From contig NZ_JOJP01000001.1 of the NCBI RefSeq assembly GCF_000710775.1, positions 897,400-961,399 of the forward strand: DNA of 64,000 nt, given 5' to 3'. A program made the translations under genes and the position numbers. The notes below the pieces were generated by a model, which made no database searches, was not told where the DNA came from, and saw only the letters and a list, made by a program, of their open reading frames with translations. The DNA is from Endozoicomonas elysicola. GTDB lineage: Bacteria > Pseudomonadota > Gammaproteobacteria > Pseudomonadales > Endozoicomonadaceae. Shown piece after piece: positions 36,343 through 44,051 of this stretch. How positions within the stretch are numbered: the stretch's first letter is position 1; every line of letters begins with the position of its first letter.

Positions 36343-37320
36343 ATGAAGAAGAATACCGAAACTACAAAAAACCCGTTGATTCTTCTTGTTTGCTTTTCTT
36401 TATTATGGAAATTCGTAGAACCTGTTTTCTCCTCTAATGAGTTCCATAACAACCTGAATCACCCTTATCCTGTGCCACTTCCAGTAACGTCTAATGAGTG
36501 GACTGCCTCTTCATTCGACTCAAATTATCAATATGAGCCACAAAAAGATCTTGCCAGTTATCCACAATCGTTTGGGCAGCGCTCTGTATTGCCATCAGAT
36601 GACTGGCATTGGACATTGAAGGATGAAAATAAAGGGTGGGATATAACACTGTTCGATAAATATCCTGAAGAGGATCAGGCTAGGCTCTGGTATCAAACCA
36701 AGATAACCTTTGGGTTGGCTTTGGGAGTTCTGGGAGTTATTGCACTTCTTCCGGAAAGTGTCTCCAAGTGGGACAAATCAGAAGTCAGACCCATCAAAAA
36801 GTGGTGGGAGAATGTTAAGTCGGGGCCTGTCTGGGATACCGATGAGTGGTACATCAATTATATTGGGCATCCTTATTTTGGTGGTGTGTACTATGTTATG
36901 GCTCGATCATCCGGCTATAACCAGTGGAATTCGTTTGTTTATTCTTTTCTGATGTCCACTTTTCTGTATGAATATGGCATTGAGGCCATGTGTGAGCGAC
37001 CCTCTATTCAAGACATAATCGTAACGCCTCTCGGAGGATGGTTATACGGGGAGTGGGCTTATCAGAAAAAGCTGAAAATTCTGGATAATGACAGTGAAGT
37101 GATGGGGTCAAAAGGACTGGGGTCTACGGTTCTTTTTCTACTGGACCCTGTTGGCAAAATCAGTCAATGGGTCAGTGGTGATGATGAGGATGCTGCGATT
37201 CAAAATTTGTCGATTCGCTTGAGTGTGATGCCGCCAGCTTCCAGCTTTTCATCCTATAGGAAAAGATCACTCGACCTTGATGATCGCTACTTTGGGGTAG
37301 AGGTGTTCTTTAATTTCTGA
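36343..37320 (+). CDS. DUF3943 outer-envelope protein
   Basis: The 325-residue product has an N-terminal hydrophobic segment (about 12-30), probably a signal peptide or anchor, then a polar stretch, another hydrophobic helix (about 122-138), and the DUF3943 region: N-Y-I-G-H-P-Y-F-G-G-V-Y-Y near 168, F-L-Y-E-Y-G-I-E near 207, and P-S-I-Q-D-I-I-V-T-P-L-G-G near 220. It ends with V-E-V-F-F-N-F, an aromatic outer-membrane-like terminus. The family's function is not known. It separates the two acyl-CoA dehydrogenase paralogs but need not be related to them. Confidence 0.7.
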   Translation: MKKNTETTKNPLILLVCFSLLWKFVEPVFSSNEFHNNLNHPYPVPLPVTSNEWTASSFDSNYQYEPQKDLASYPQSFGQRSVLPSDDWHWTLKDENKGWDITLFDKYPEEDQARLWYQTKITFGLALGVLGVIALLPESVSKWDKSEVRPIKKWWENVKSGPVWDTDEWYINYIGHPYFGGVYYVMARSSGYNQWNSFVYSFLMSTFLYEYGIEAMCERPSIQDIIVTPLGGWLYGEWAYQKKLKILDNDSEVMGSKGLGSTVLFLLDPVGKISQWVSGDDEDAAIQNLSIRLSVMPPASSFSSYRKRSLDLDDRYFGVEVFFNF

Positions 37321-37666
37321 GAACGACAACTAAGCACAAAGAAACACAGTCTTTTGCTGAAAAACAGGCACTTTTCGGGTAGTATGTCACAACGGAATTC
37401 AACAGCCTTTTGGGCTTAAGGCTATCCTACTGCGATTGCGATAAACTGGTCTAAAAATTCCCACTTCTTCGTCAAATAGCCTCGCTATTATCCTCTGACG
37501 CAGAAATTTTTATCATCAGTTTCTCGCCATCCCCGCTACGGATGCTCAAGTCCGAAAGACTGCCAGTAAACAGCTATGAGCCACTTTGGGTCTTCCTGCG
37601 TATAAAACCGGTAGGAAAATGGCTGTATTCCTATAGTAAGAAGAATAATTCCAGGAGTGGATAGTA
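37321..37666. repeat. 346-bp intergenic region with a nested inverted repeat
   Basis: A nested inverted repeat fills 37452-37512: TAAAAATT/AATTTTTA, then CGTCA/TGACG, then TAGC-CTC-GCTA. It could form a long hairpin or cruciform and looks like a repeat family, though I see only this copy here. No operator like that of the first acyl-CoA dehydrogenase precedes the second gene. No gene is visible. Confidence 0.45.
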
Positions 37667-39445
37667 ATGGCCGAGTACAAAGCCCCCCTTCGTGATATGC
37701 GCTTCGTAATGTATGACGTATTCAACGTGGCAGAACAGTGGTCACAGTGGCCCTCTGTCCGTGAAACGGTGGATCAGGAAACTGCTGATGCGATTCTGGA
37801 AGAAGCTGCCAAGCTGGCATCCCGAACCATTGCGCCTCTGAATCGCTCGGGAGATGAAGAGGGCTGTAGCTGGAATGACGGTCAAGTTACCACTCCAGAG
37901 GGCTATAAAGATGCTTATCAGCTGTTTGCTGAAGGTGGGTGGAGTGGTTTAGGCGGTAACCCGGTTTATGGTGGAATGGGCATGCCCAAGGTTCTTGCTG
38001 CCCAGTTTGATGAAATGGTCTGCAGTGCCAGTCTGGCATTCACTCTCTACCCAAGCCTTGGTGCTGGCGCCAGCCTGGCTATTGATGCTCACGCCTCTGA
38101 TGAGCTGAAAGAAGCTTACCTTCCGAAAATGTACTCTGGTGAGTGGGCGGGCACCATGTGTTTGACCGAGCCCCATGCTGGCACCGACCTTGGTATCATT
38201 CGCACCAAGGCAGAAGACAATGGTGACGGCAGCTATGCCATTACAGGTACCAAGATATTTATCACCGGTGGTGAGCACGATTTAACGGATAATATCATTC
38301 ACTTGGTGTTGGCGAAGCTGCCTGATGCCCCTTCAGGACCTAAAGGTATTTCACTGTTCCTGGTTCCTAAGTTCCTGGTCAATGAGGATGGTTCTCTGGG
38401 AGAAAGCAATAAACTGGCCTGTGGTTCTATTGAACATAAAATGGGCATTAATGCATCTGCCACCTGTGTCATGAATTTTGATGGTGCTAAAGGCTATCTG
38501 GTTGGAGAGCCCAACAAAGGTCTTAATGCCATGTTTACCATGATGAATTACGAACGTCTGTTTGTGGGGATTCAGGGGCTTGGTAGTAGCGAAATGTCTT
38601 ACCAGAATGCGCTGGAGTATGCTCAGGATCGTGTTCAGGGGCGTTCTGCAAATGGTGCTGTTCAGAAAGACAAAGCGGCTGATCCATTGATGGTTCATGG
38701 TGATATCCGGCGGATGTTACTGAATATGAAGGCACTGAATGAAGGAGGCAGGGCTTTCTCCACCTACGTGGCCAAGCAGTTGGATATTGCCAAATTCAGT
38801 CAGGATGAACATGAAAAAGAGAAGGCTTCAGCCCTGGTAGCACTTCTGACTCCAGTAGTGAAAGCATTTTTGACTGATGCAGGACTGGAAAGTTGTGTAG
38901 CAGGCCAACAGGTATTTGGTGGTCATGGGTTTATTCGTGAATGGGGACAGGAACAATTGGTTCGGGATGTTCGTATTACACAGATTTACGAAGGAACTAA
39001 TGGAATTCAGGCTCTGGATTTGCTTGGCCGTAAGATTGCCTTGAGTGGTGGTGCTTACCTTGAAACCTTCCTGAGTGAGATTCGTAACTCAGTACATTCA
39101 GACGATGAGTTTGCTGATGAATTATTGTCTTCAGTTGATAAGTTGGAAGAACTTACTCGCAAATTGCTGGCTCAGTCCAAGAATGACCCTAATGTCATCA
39201 ATTCTGCCTGCGTCGATTATCTCAACGCTTTTGCTTATGTGGCTTATGGCTGGATATGGTCATTAATGTCCAAAACAGCTGGCAGAAAGCTTGCTGAGGG
39301 GAGTGAGGATAGCTCATGGCTGGAAGCAAAGCAGATTACAGCCCGTTATTACTTCAAGCGCATCCTGCCACGCTATGAAAGTGCAGCGGCCGCGGCCCTT
39401 TCAGGTACGGATGAGCTGTTTTCTCTGTCTCCTGATCAATTTTAG
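37667..39445 (+). CDS. Long-form acyl-CoA dehydrogenase, paralog 2
   Basis: The 592-residue enzyme parallels its neighbour at 33763: Y-K-A-P-L-R-D start, M-C-L-T-E-P-H-A-G-T-D-L-G-I near 160, Y-E-G-T-N-G-I-Q-A-L-D with the predicted catalytic Glu near 434, and the C-terminal helical domain. The divergence suggests different chain-length preference. No PsrA-like dyad precedes it, so control probably differs from paralog 1. A strong GGAGTGG site stands before the ATG. Confidence 0.92.
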   Translation: MAEYKAPLRDMRFVMYDVFNVAEQWSQWPSVRETVDQETADAILEEAAKLASRTIAPLNRSGDEEGCSWNDGQVTTPEGYKDAYQLFAEGGWSGLGGNPVYGGMGMPKVLAAQFDEMVCSASLAFTLYPSLGAGASLAIDAHASDELKEAYLPKMYSGEWAGTMCLTEPHAGTDLGIIRTKAEDNGDGSYAITGTKIFITGGEHDLTDNIIHLVLAKLPDAPSGPKGISLFLVPKFLVNEDGSLGESNKLACGSIEHKMGINASATCVMNFDGAKGYLVGEPNKGLNAMFTMMNYERLFVGIQGLGSSEMSYQNALEYAQDRVQGRSANGAVQKDKAADPLMVHGDIRRMLLNMKALNEGGRAFSTYVAKQLDIAKFSQDEHEKEKASALVALLTPVVKAFLTDAGLESCVAGQQVFGGHGFIREWGQEQLVRDVRITQIYEGTNGIQALDLLGRKIALSGGAYLETFLSEIRNSVHSDDEFADELLSSVDKLEELTRKLLAQSKNDPNVINSACVDYLNAFAYVAYGWIWSLMSKTAGRKLAEGSEDSSWLEAKQITARYYFKRILPRYESAAAAALSGTDELFSLSPDQF

Positions 39446-39474
39446 TTGGAGGCTTGTCAAAATTTGACAGTATG

Positions 39475-39497
39475 AACCCTGCATTGCAGGGTTTTTT
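39475..39497 (+). terminator. Terminator of acyl-CoA dehydrogenase 2
   Basis: AACCCTGC (39475-39482) pairs with GCAGGGTT (39486-39493), followed by a T-run. A separate TGTCAAA-A-TTTGACA dyad lies just before it (39455-39469). Confidence 0.9.
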
Positions 39498-39560
39498 ATG
39501 TCCGGGTGGATTTTATGCGTGCAATGCATGGATGCAGGAGCAAATACGAGTATATAGTCT
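39497..39560 (+). repeat. Terminator-linked branched repeat, copy C (truncated)
   Basis: Immediately behind the T-tract come ATGTCCGGGTGGAT and GCAATGCATGGATGCAGGAGCA, then GAGTATATAG, matching parts of copy D1 with the middle arm deleted. Confidence 0.5.
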
Positions 39561-39681
39561 TGGGTGCTTAACTTTTCATGAGTTCAGCCAATATAAAATA
39601 ATGAGATTCCGGTTATTTGTTTAACGGGATCTTACAGGGAGCGTAACACGTCTTTTTGTAACATTAACTTCGGTGATATAG

Positions 39682-40833
39682 ATGGTTTTCAGTCAGGCTC
39701 ACAGGTCTTTATCTCAGGTATGCTTCTCCATCTTGATCCTGATTTATGGAAATAATGTATATGGCGTAGATGATATTGAGCCTCGAGTACATGCAAATAA
39801 CTTTCTTTTAAAACAAAAAGGTACGGAGCAGTGCCTTGTTGTAATGGATGAGCTGGAAGGATGTTTGCCTGAGAGCGGTGAGATAATAGACGGTTGTTAT
39901 GATAGTAATAAAGTAGTGTTTGATGAATGTAACGAAGGCGTTCCTGAGCAGAGGTGGGTGTTTGATTTTCAGAATAAACGTATTCATTCTCTTGAGCGCA
40001 GGGCAGAGGTCTGTCTGACTCGGCTACCCGAAAAATTATCTATGGAATATTGTAAGCCTACCCATCTGAAGCAGCTTTGGTTTTTTAATCAGCAGGATGA
40101 GTTTTTCAGTCGCGTAGACTTTCTTGACCCGCTTGCGTTCGTAAAGCTGTTAGAAAGTGATAATGACGCTCCTTTACCTGTCACTTTCAACTTTATTGAC
40201 TCCGAAACCGGTAATGATCAATGTTATCTGAGCCCTTTTACGGGAAGGGTTGAGTGTCCGAAATATGAAATTGATGAAGAAGTGTTGAAACAACAAGAAG
40301 TTGAATTCTGGAATTGGTCAGGAAGCTGGCCATGGCAGCCAAAGCAGGTGAAAGTGACCGAAGATCTAAAACTTGGTGAATTAAGTTCTAATCGTTGTCT
40401 TGCCGTTGAGCAGTGTCACATTGATAGTATCGGGCAGTATGACTGCTTTGGTGGAGCAAAGCTTCAGGTAAAGGCCTGTAAACCAGAAAGCCATCAGGTT
40501 TGGCGTTATGATCTTGTTTCGAAAAGATTGTTTAATAAACAGGCTGGTGAACAGTTTTGTGTAAGCTGGTTGTCAGGAAAGTTGTCTTTAGAGCACTGTT
40601 TGCCAGGTGGGGCGATTTCCCAGAAATGGTATTTTGCAAGGGGAGAGGGACGGAAGTATTCAGAAAGAGGTCGTCTGCGTTGGTTCTCAAACTCAAGAGA
40701 ACATTATGATTATATTAAATCACTTGATTTTGATCCTATAGTCAAATTTGAAATATTGCACAAAGACGGTCAGGGTAAAGGATGTGGATATGATCCCATT
40801 GATGGCCTTTGGAAAGGGCTGTGTTCTAATTAG
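39682..40833 (+). CDS. Secreted protein with two ricin-type lectin-like domains
   Basis: The 383-residue product has a signal peptide (hydrophobic core about 14-24, cleavage near V-Y-G). Two similar halves follow (about 38-130 and 228-320). Each carries beta-trefoil features: paired Cys, C-L-V/C-L-A starts and Q-x-W-type ends (E-Q-R-W-V-F, K-Q-L-W-F-F, H-Q-V-W-R-Y, S-Q-K-W-Y-F). Each half is followed by a similar segment with D-P-L/I-A/V-x-x-K-L/F and C-x-x-D/F-G-x-x-x-x-x-C. No catalytic domain is visible. I infer a secreted glycan-binding protein; it shares the lectin fold with the secreted enzyme at 4361. Confidence 0.65.
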   Translation: MVFSQAHRSLSQVCFSILILIYGNNVYGVDDIEPRVHANNFLLKQKGTEQCLVVMDELEGCLPESGEIIDGCYDSNKVVFDECNEGVPEQRWVFDFQNKRIHSLERRAEVCLTRLPEKLSMEYCKPTHLKQLWFFNQQDEFFSRVDFLDPLAFVKLLESDNDAPLPVTFNFIDSETGNDQCYLSPFTGRVECPKYEIDEEVLKQQEVEFWNWSGSWPWQPKQVKVTEDLKLGELSSNRCLAVEQCHIDSIGQYDCFGGAKLQVKACKPESHQVWRYDLVSKRLFNKQAGEQFCVSWLSGKLSLEHCLPGGAISQKWYFARGEGRKYSERGRLRWFSNSREHYDYIKSLDFDPIVKFEILHKDGQGKGCGYDPIDGLWKGLCSN

Positions 40834-41449
40834 TCTATTTGATAAATGCAGTAACTCATAATTTCCATTTACGATTTAGTCATCGGTTTATTTACTTTTT
40901 ATAAGTAGATGTCCTTCTTGATTTATTGGAATCAAAAGTTACTTTGATTATTTTCTATGACTCCAATGTAATTCACTGCTACCTTTGCAAACGTCATCGG
41001 TTTTGTATCAATATTTAAATATCTATTCATACGAGTTTGATTAAGGTTGGTGTAATGATTCTTGATATTGATCAGCAGTTATCAGATAGAAAATATATTG
41101 TCAGACTTTTAACTCATTCTTCCTTTGTAATCACATAACTGATTTTTAACCTATTGGTAAATAATTAGTAATTATTTATTTTGACTCTGAATACTTTCAG
41201 GGGAAGCACTGGTCGCACATCATTTTTCTAAGTATTTTATCATGAGATTAATAAAATAATGATGCTCAGAATAGGTCAGGGCATGTGTTAGTGTTGAACT
41301 CATGATGAAAAGAATATAAGTGCATATTGCGAACTCTAAACAAAAAAACATAGGACATTTTGAACTCATTTTTGTGACTGATTGTGTCACTGACTGAATC
41401 GAATGTTCTGTCTTTTGAGCTGCCAACGAAAATAAGAAAGGAGCTTTTT
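40834..41449. other. 616-bp AT-rich intergenic region
   Basis: I see no gene. The region is strongly AT-rich and contains a short direct repeat (GTCATCGGTTT near 40880 and near 40993). A minus-strand frame (41220-41579) overlaps the next gene and lacks protein-like features. It presumably holds the phosphatase promoter. Confidence 0.4.
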
Positions 41450-42358
41450 GTGATTGATTTACTCCAGTGGGGGTTAGACTTCGTTGCCTGGATACAGCAA
41501 TATCGGAATCCGGTTTCTGATGAATTGATGCGACATACAACCGACCTAGGAGGGAAGTATTATATTTACTTTTTGCCACTCCTTATTTGGTGTCTTAATT
41601 TTCGGTTTATGGTGCGAGTCAGTGTCATGTTCCTGTTGTCATTTTTTATTAATATCAGCTTCAAAGACATGTTAGCTCTTCCCAGACCATTTGATGTTGA
41701 CCCTGGAATTACGTCTGATCGGGAGTGGGGGTTTGGTATGCCAAGTGGCCATTCCCAAAATTCAGCCCTGTTATGGATTATGCTCGCAGTCAGTGTCGCA
41801 AAACGCTGGTTTTGGACTGTAGCTCTATCAGTTACTCTGCTGATTGGTTTCTCCAGAGTGTATTTTGGCCTTCATTTTCCCGGGGATATTCTTGGAGGGT
41901 GGTTATTAGCTGCCATGCTGTTATGGGCATATTTTACATGGGGCGAAAAAGCTGCTTCCTGGATGCAGAATCAATCCATAGTCTGCTTGCTTGCCGGGTG
42001 TGGGATGATAATGGGAGGACTCTGTTTTCTCTATATGTGGGTGCTTGAGATGCCAATCATGACAGGGTTAGCTGCAATCAGCTTTGGCTTTGGAGGGGGG
42101 GCTGTCATTTCTCTCAGGATATTACAATACAACGGTGAAGGGAGTTTTTGGAAACGTGCCCTGCGAAGTATAATTGGACTTGGAGTTCTGGTTCTTTATC
42201 TTAAGTTCACAGGAAGTTTGTTTCCGGAAACAAAGAGCCTTGAGTACTACTGGGTATTGTTGATTGTCAACACTATGGCTGGTCTCTGGCTATCCCTCGG
42301 GGCTCCCTGGATATTTTTACTTCTTTCCCTTGGTGAGAGAGATAAGGCAGAAAAATAA
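41450..42358 (+). CDS. PAP2-family membrane phosphatase
   Basis: The 302-residue protein has about eight membrane helices and the three-part PAP2 site: K72-x6-R79-P, P-S-G-H-S (98-102) and S-R-x-x-x-x-x-H-x-x-x-D (135-146). Such enzymes dephosphorylate undecaprenyl pyrophosphate, phosphatidate or lipid A at the periplasmic face; the substrate here is open. I start at GTG 41450 because AAAGGAG stands 6 bases upstream; the frame extends to ATG 41384 without a site. Helices beyond the PAP2 core (residues 180-300) are an extra C-terminal part of unknown role. Confidence 0.85.
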   Translation: MIDLLQWGLDFVAWIQQYRNPVSDELMRHTTDLGGKYYIYFLPLLIWCLNFRFMVRVSVMFLLSFFINISFKDMLALPRPFDVDPGITSDREWGFGMPSGHSQNSALLWIMLAVSVAKRWFWTVALSVTLLIGFSRVYFGLHFPGDILGGWLLAAMLLWAYFTWGEKAASWMQNQSIVCLLAGCGMIMGGLCFLYMWVLEMPIMTGLAAISFGFGGGAVISLRILQYNGEGSFWKRALRSIIGLGVLVLYLKFTGSLFPETKSLEYYWVLLIVNTMAGLWLSLGAPWIFLLLSLGERDKAEK

Positions 42359-42364
42359 TATTAG

Positions 42365-42394
42365 TTCAGCCTGCCTGAGCTCGAGCAGGCTGAA
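42365..42394. terminator. Bidirectional terminator between phosphatase and porin genes
   Basis: TTCAGCCTGC (42365-42374) pairs with GCAGGCTGAA (42385-42394) between two converging genes. Confidence 0.75.
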
Positions 42395-42414
42395 AATTTA
42401 TTTCAGTTGAGCGG

Positions 42415-43470
42415 CTACTTTACAGGGATCACTTCTGCCACTACTCGACGGTTCTGCTGTCGCCCTTCTTTTGTCATATTACTGGTAACAGGTTCGATTT
42501 CTCCAAAACCTATTGATTCAATCCGGTCACCATCAATCTTGTATTGATCAATTAATGACTCCCGAACTGCATCGGCTCTTTTTGTCGACAGTACCTGGTT
42601 GTAATCTTCATGGCCCTGATTATCAGTATGCCCTTTTATGCGAATTTTCACATCAGGGTAGCGAGTCATGAAATCCCCCATCTTACCGATCATCGACATG
42701 GCACTGGAGCTAATGGCATCTGAGTCAAAATCGAAGGTAACCAGAAGATTGATCTCTTCCATTGGCACGCAGCCTGTTTGGTCAACAGCTGCTCCAGTGA
42801 TTGTTCCCGGACAAAGGTCGACTGTATCCTGAATACCGTCCTGATCGCTGTCGACAGAAATAGCTGGTTGTATGGAAGCCACCGTCTCACGAGTCACAGG
42901 ATTAACTTCAGTGGCTTTGGGCGCCGTTTGAGATACACTTCCAAAAGTCCAGTTGAGGGCAACATTAAACATGCTCTCGGTCTGGTTGTAATCCAGGCTT
43001 CTCACTACCCTGACATCACCCTGCAGTGACAGGTTAGGAGTCAGTGCTTTTCTGACACCTGCACCTGCATTCATACGGGTATCGTCCCGCTTTTCACCAG
43101 CGTCAGGCTTTTCCTGAAGCTCGTCAATACCGGCCACCAGATAGGGTGTCAGCTCTCCATTCCATGGAGTCAAATCATAAAAGGTATCCAGACGATAGCT
43201 TTTTAAATCAACATCTCCGCCATTTTTATGATCAGTGGTGTACTGAGAGTATATTCCGGCAATACTGAAGCGATCGTTCAGTCGATAACCTGCACCTATT
43301 TTCTGGGCGAATGAGTTATCCAGCTCCCGATAACTATCCAGTGCGTTATAACTTGCACCAATAGATAATATAAGTCCTTTATCGGTGGCTTCTTGTGCAA
43401 TAGCTGAGTGATTAATAATGCCAGCTACTGCCATGGCAATAGCGGATTGTGCGAAACGGCGCACGTTCAT
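42415..43470 (-). CDS. OmpA/OprF-like outer-membrane protein
   Basis: The 351-residue product has a signal peptide (cleavage near A-I-A-Q), an N-terminal eight-stranded barrel-like region (about 30-190), a Pro/Thr linker with a calcium-type D-S-D-Q-D-G-I-Q-D repeat, and a C-terminal peptidoglycan-binding OmpA domain (F-D-F-D-S-D-A-I, G-H-T-D-N-Q-G, N-x-x-L-S-x-x-R-A-D-A-V, and R-R-V-V-A-E-V). It probably links the outer membrane to the wall. AGGGAG stands before the ATG at 43470. The longer frame to 43563 would run into the MITE-like element whose end lies 56 bp upstream. Confidence 0.92.
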   Translation of the reverse strand: MNVRRFAQSAIAMAVAGIINHSAIAQEATDKGLILSIGASYNALDSYRELDNSFAQKIGAGYRLNDRFSIAGIYSQYTTDHKNGGDVDLKSYRLDTFYDLTPWNGELTPYLVAGIDELQEKPDAGEKRDDTRMNAGAGVRKALTPNLSLQGDVRVVRSLDYNQTESMFNVALNWTFGSVSQTAPKATEVNPVTRETVASIQPAISVDSDQDGIQDTVDLCPGTITGAAVDQTGCVPMEEINLLVTFDFDSDAISSSAMSMIGKMGDFMTRYPDVKIRIKGHTDNQGHEDYNQVLSTKRADAVRESLIDQYKIDGDRIESIGFGEIEPVTSNMTKEGRQQNRRVVAEVIPVK

Positions 43471-43525
43471 GGGTTGCTCCCTGATCACTGGATTATGTTG
43501 GAATGATCTGCCTGGAAAGGTTAAG

Positions 43526-43837
43526 CCTAGGGGGTGTTCACAATTAGGCATGTGACCAGCCACCCATAATTTACATCAGTCAATACCCACAGGACATAAA
43601 GGCGCGAGCTGCGCGGTCTGGTTTATTCCACATTAAGCAACGGGGTATGACGCAAATAATGGATAACCCTTCGGGTTGGTCACGCAATCACTTATACCGC
43701 TTTGAACGACTTGAACATGGAACCACCATGCCTTTAGGCCCTTTGGCTCCTGCACCGTTTGCCTTTATGCCCTTTGGGTATTGCCTGAGTGCTTGTGTGA
43801 TCAACTGTCCTCATAGCTAATTGTGAACACCCCTAGG
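43526..43837. mobile_element. MITE-like element 1 (312 bp, terminal inverted repeats)
   Basis: The ends are near-perfect inverted copies (21-22 bp, one-base indel): CCTAGGGGGTGTTCACAATT at the left and AATTGTGAACACCCCTAGG at the right. Each end carries a TA next to a G/C run, as expected for TA-targeting transposons such as IS630/Tc1 relatives. The interior has no gene. It shares blocks with element 2 (ACCAGCCACCCAT, GCGCGAGCTGCG, CTTCGGGTTGGTCA, TGCCTGA). It lies between the OmpA-like gene and the macrodomain gene. Confidence 0.75.
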
Positions 43838-44005
43838 CATTGCAGAGGATAAGGTATTATTGGTATGGACTAAAATACTAAAGTTGGTATTTGTATTAGA
43901 AAGAATATTCTAATGGTTATTTACATAGATCAGGAAATAAAAACATTTAACCCGAGGTAAAGAATATTGCAGTATTTTATTCATGGTCACATGTGAAGGT
44001 TAAAA

Positions 44006-44034
44006 GAAGTGAAAAGTGCAGTCACTTCTCTTAA
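44006..44034 (-). terminator. Terminator of the macrodomain gene
   Basis: GAAGTGA (44006-44012) pairs with TCACTTC (44022-44028). Read on the minus strand the hairpin is followed by TTTTAA, just after the stop codon at 44052. Confidence 0.7.
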
Positions 44035-44051
44035 GCCATTATACAGAGTAA

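Noticed and set aside
41220-41579. 119-codon minus-strand frame over the phosphatase start
   Set aside because: It conflicts with a well-supported ribosome-binding site and conserved coding sequence on the plus strand.
43526-43837. Element 1 as a structured non-coding RNA gene
   Set aside because: Terminal inverted repeats, TA tips and a second related copy are better explained by a mobile element.
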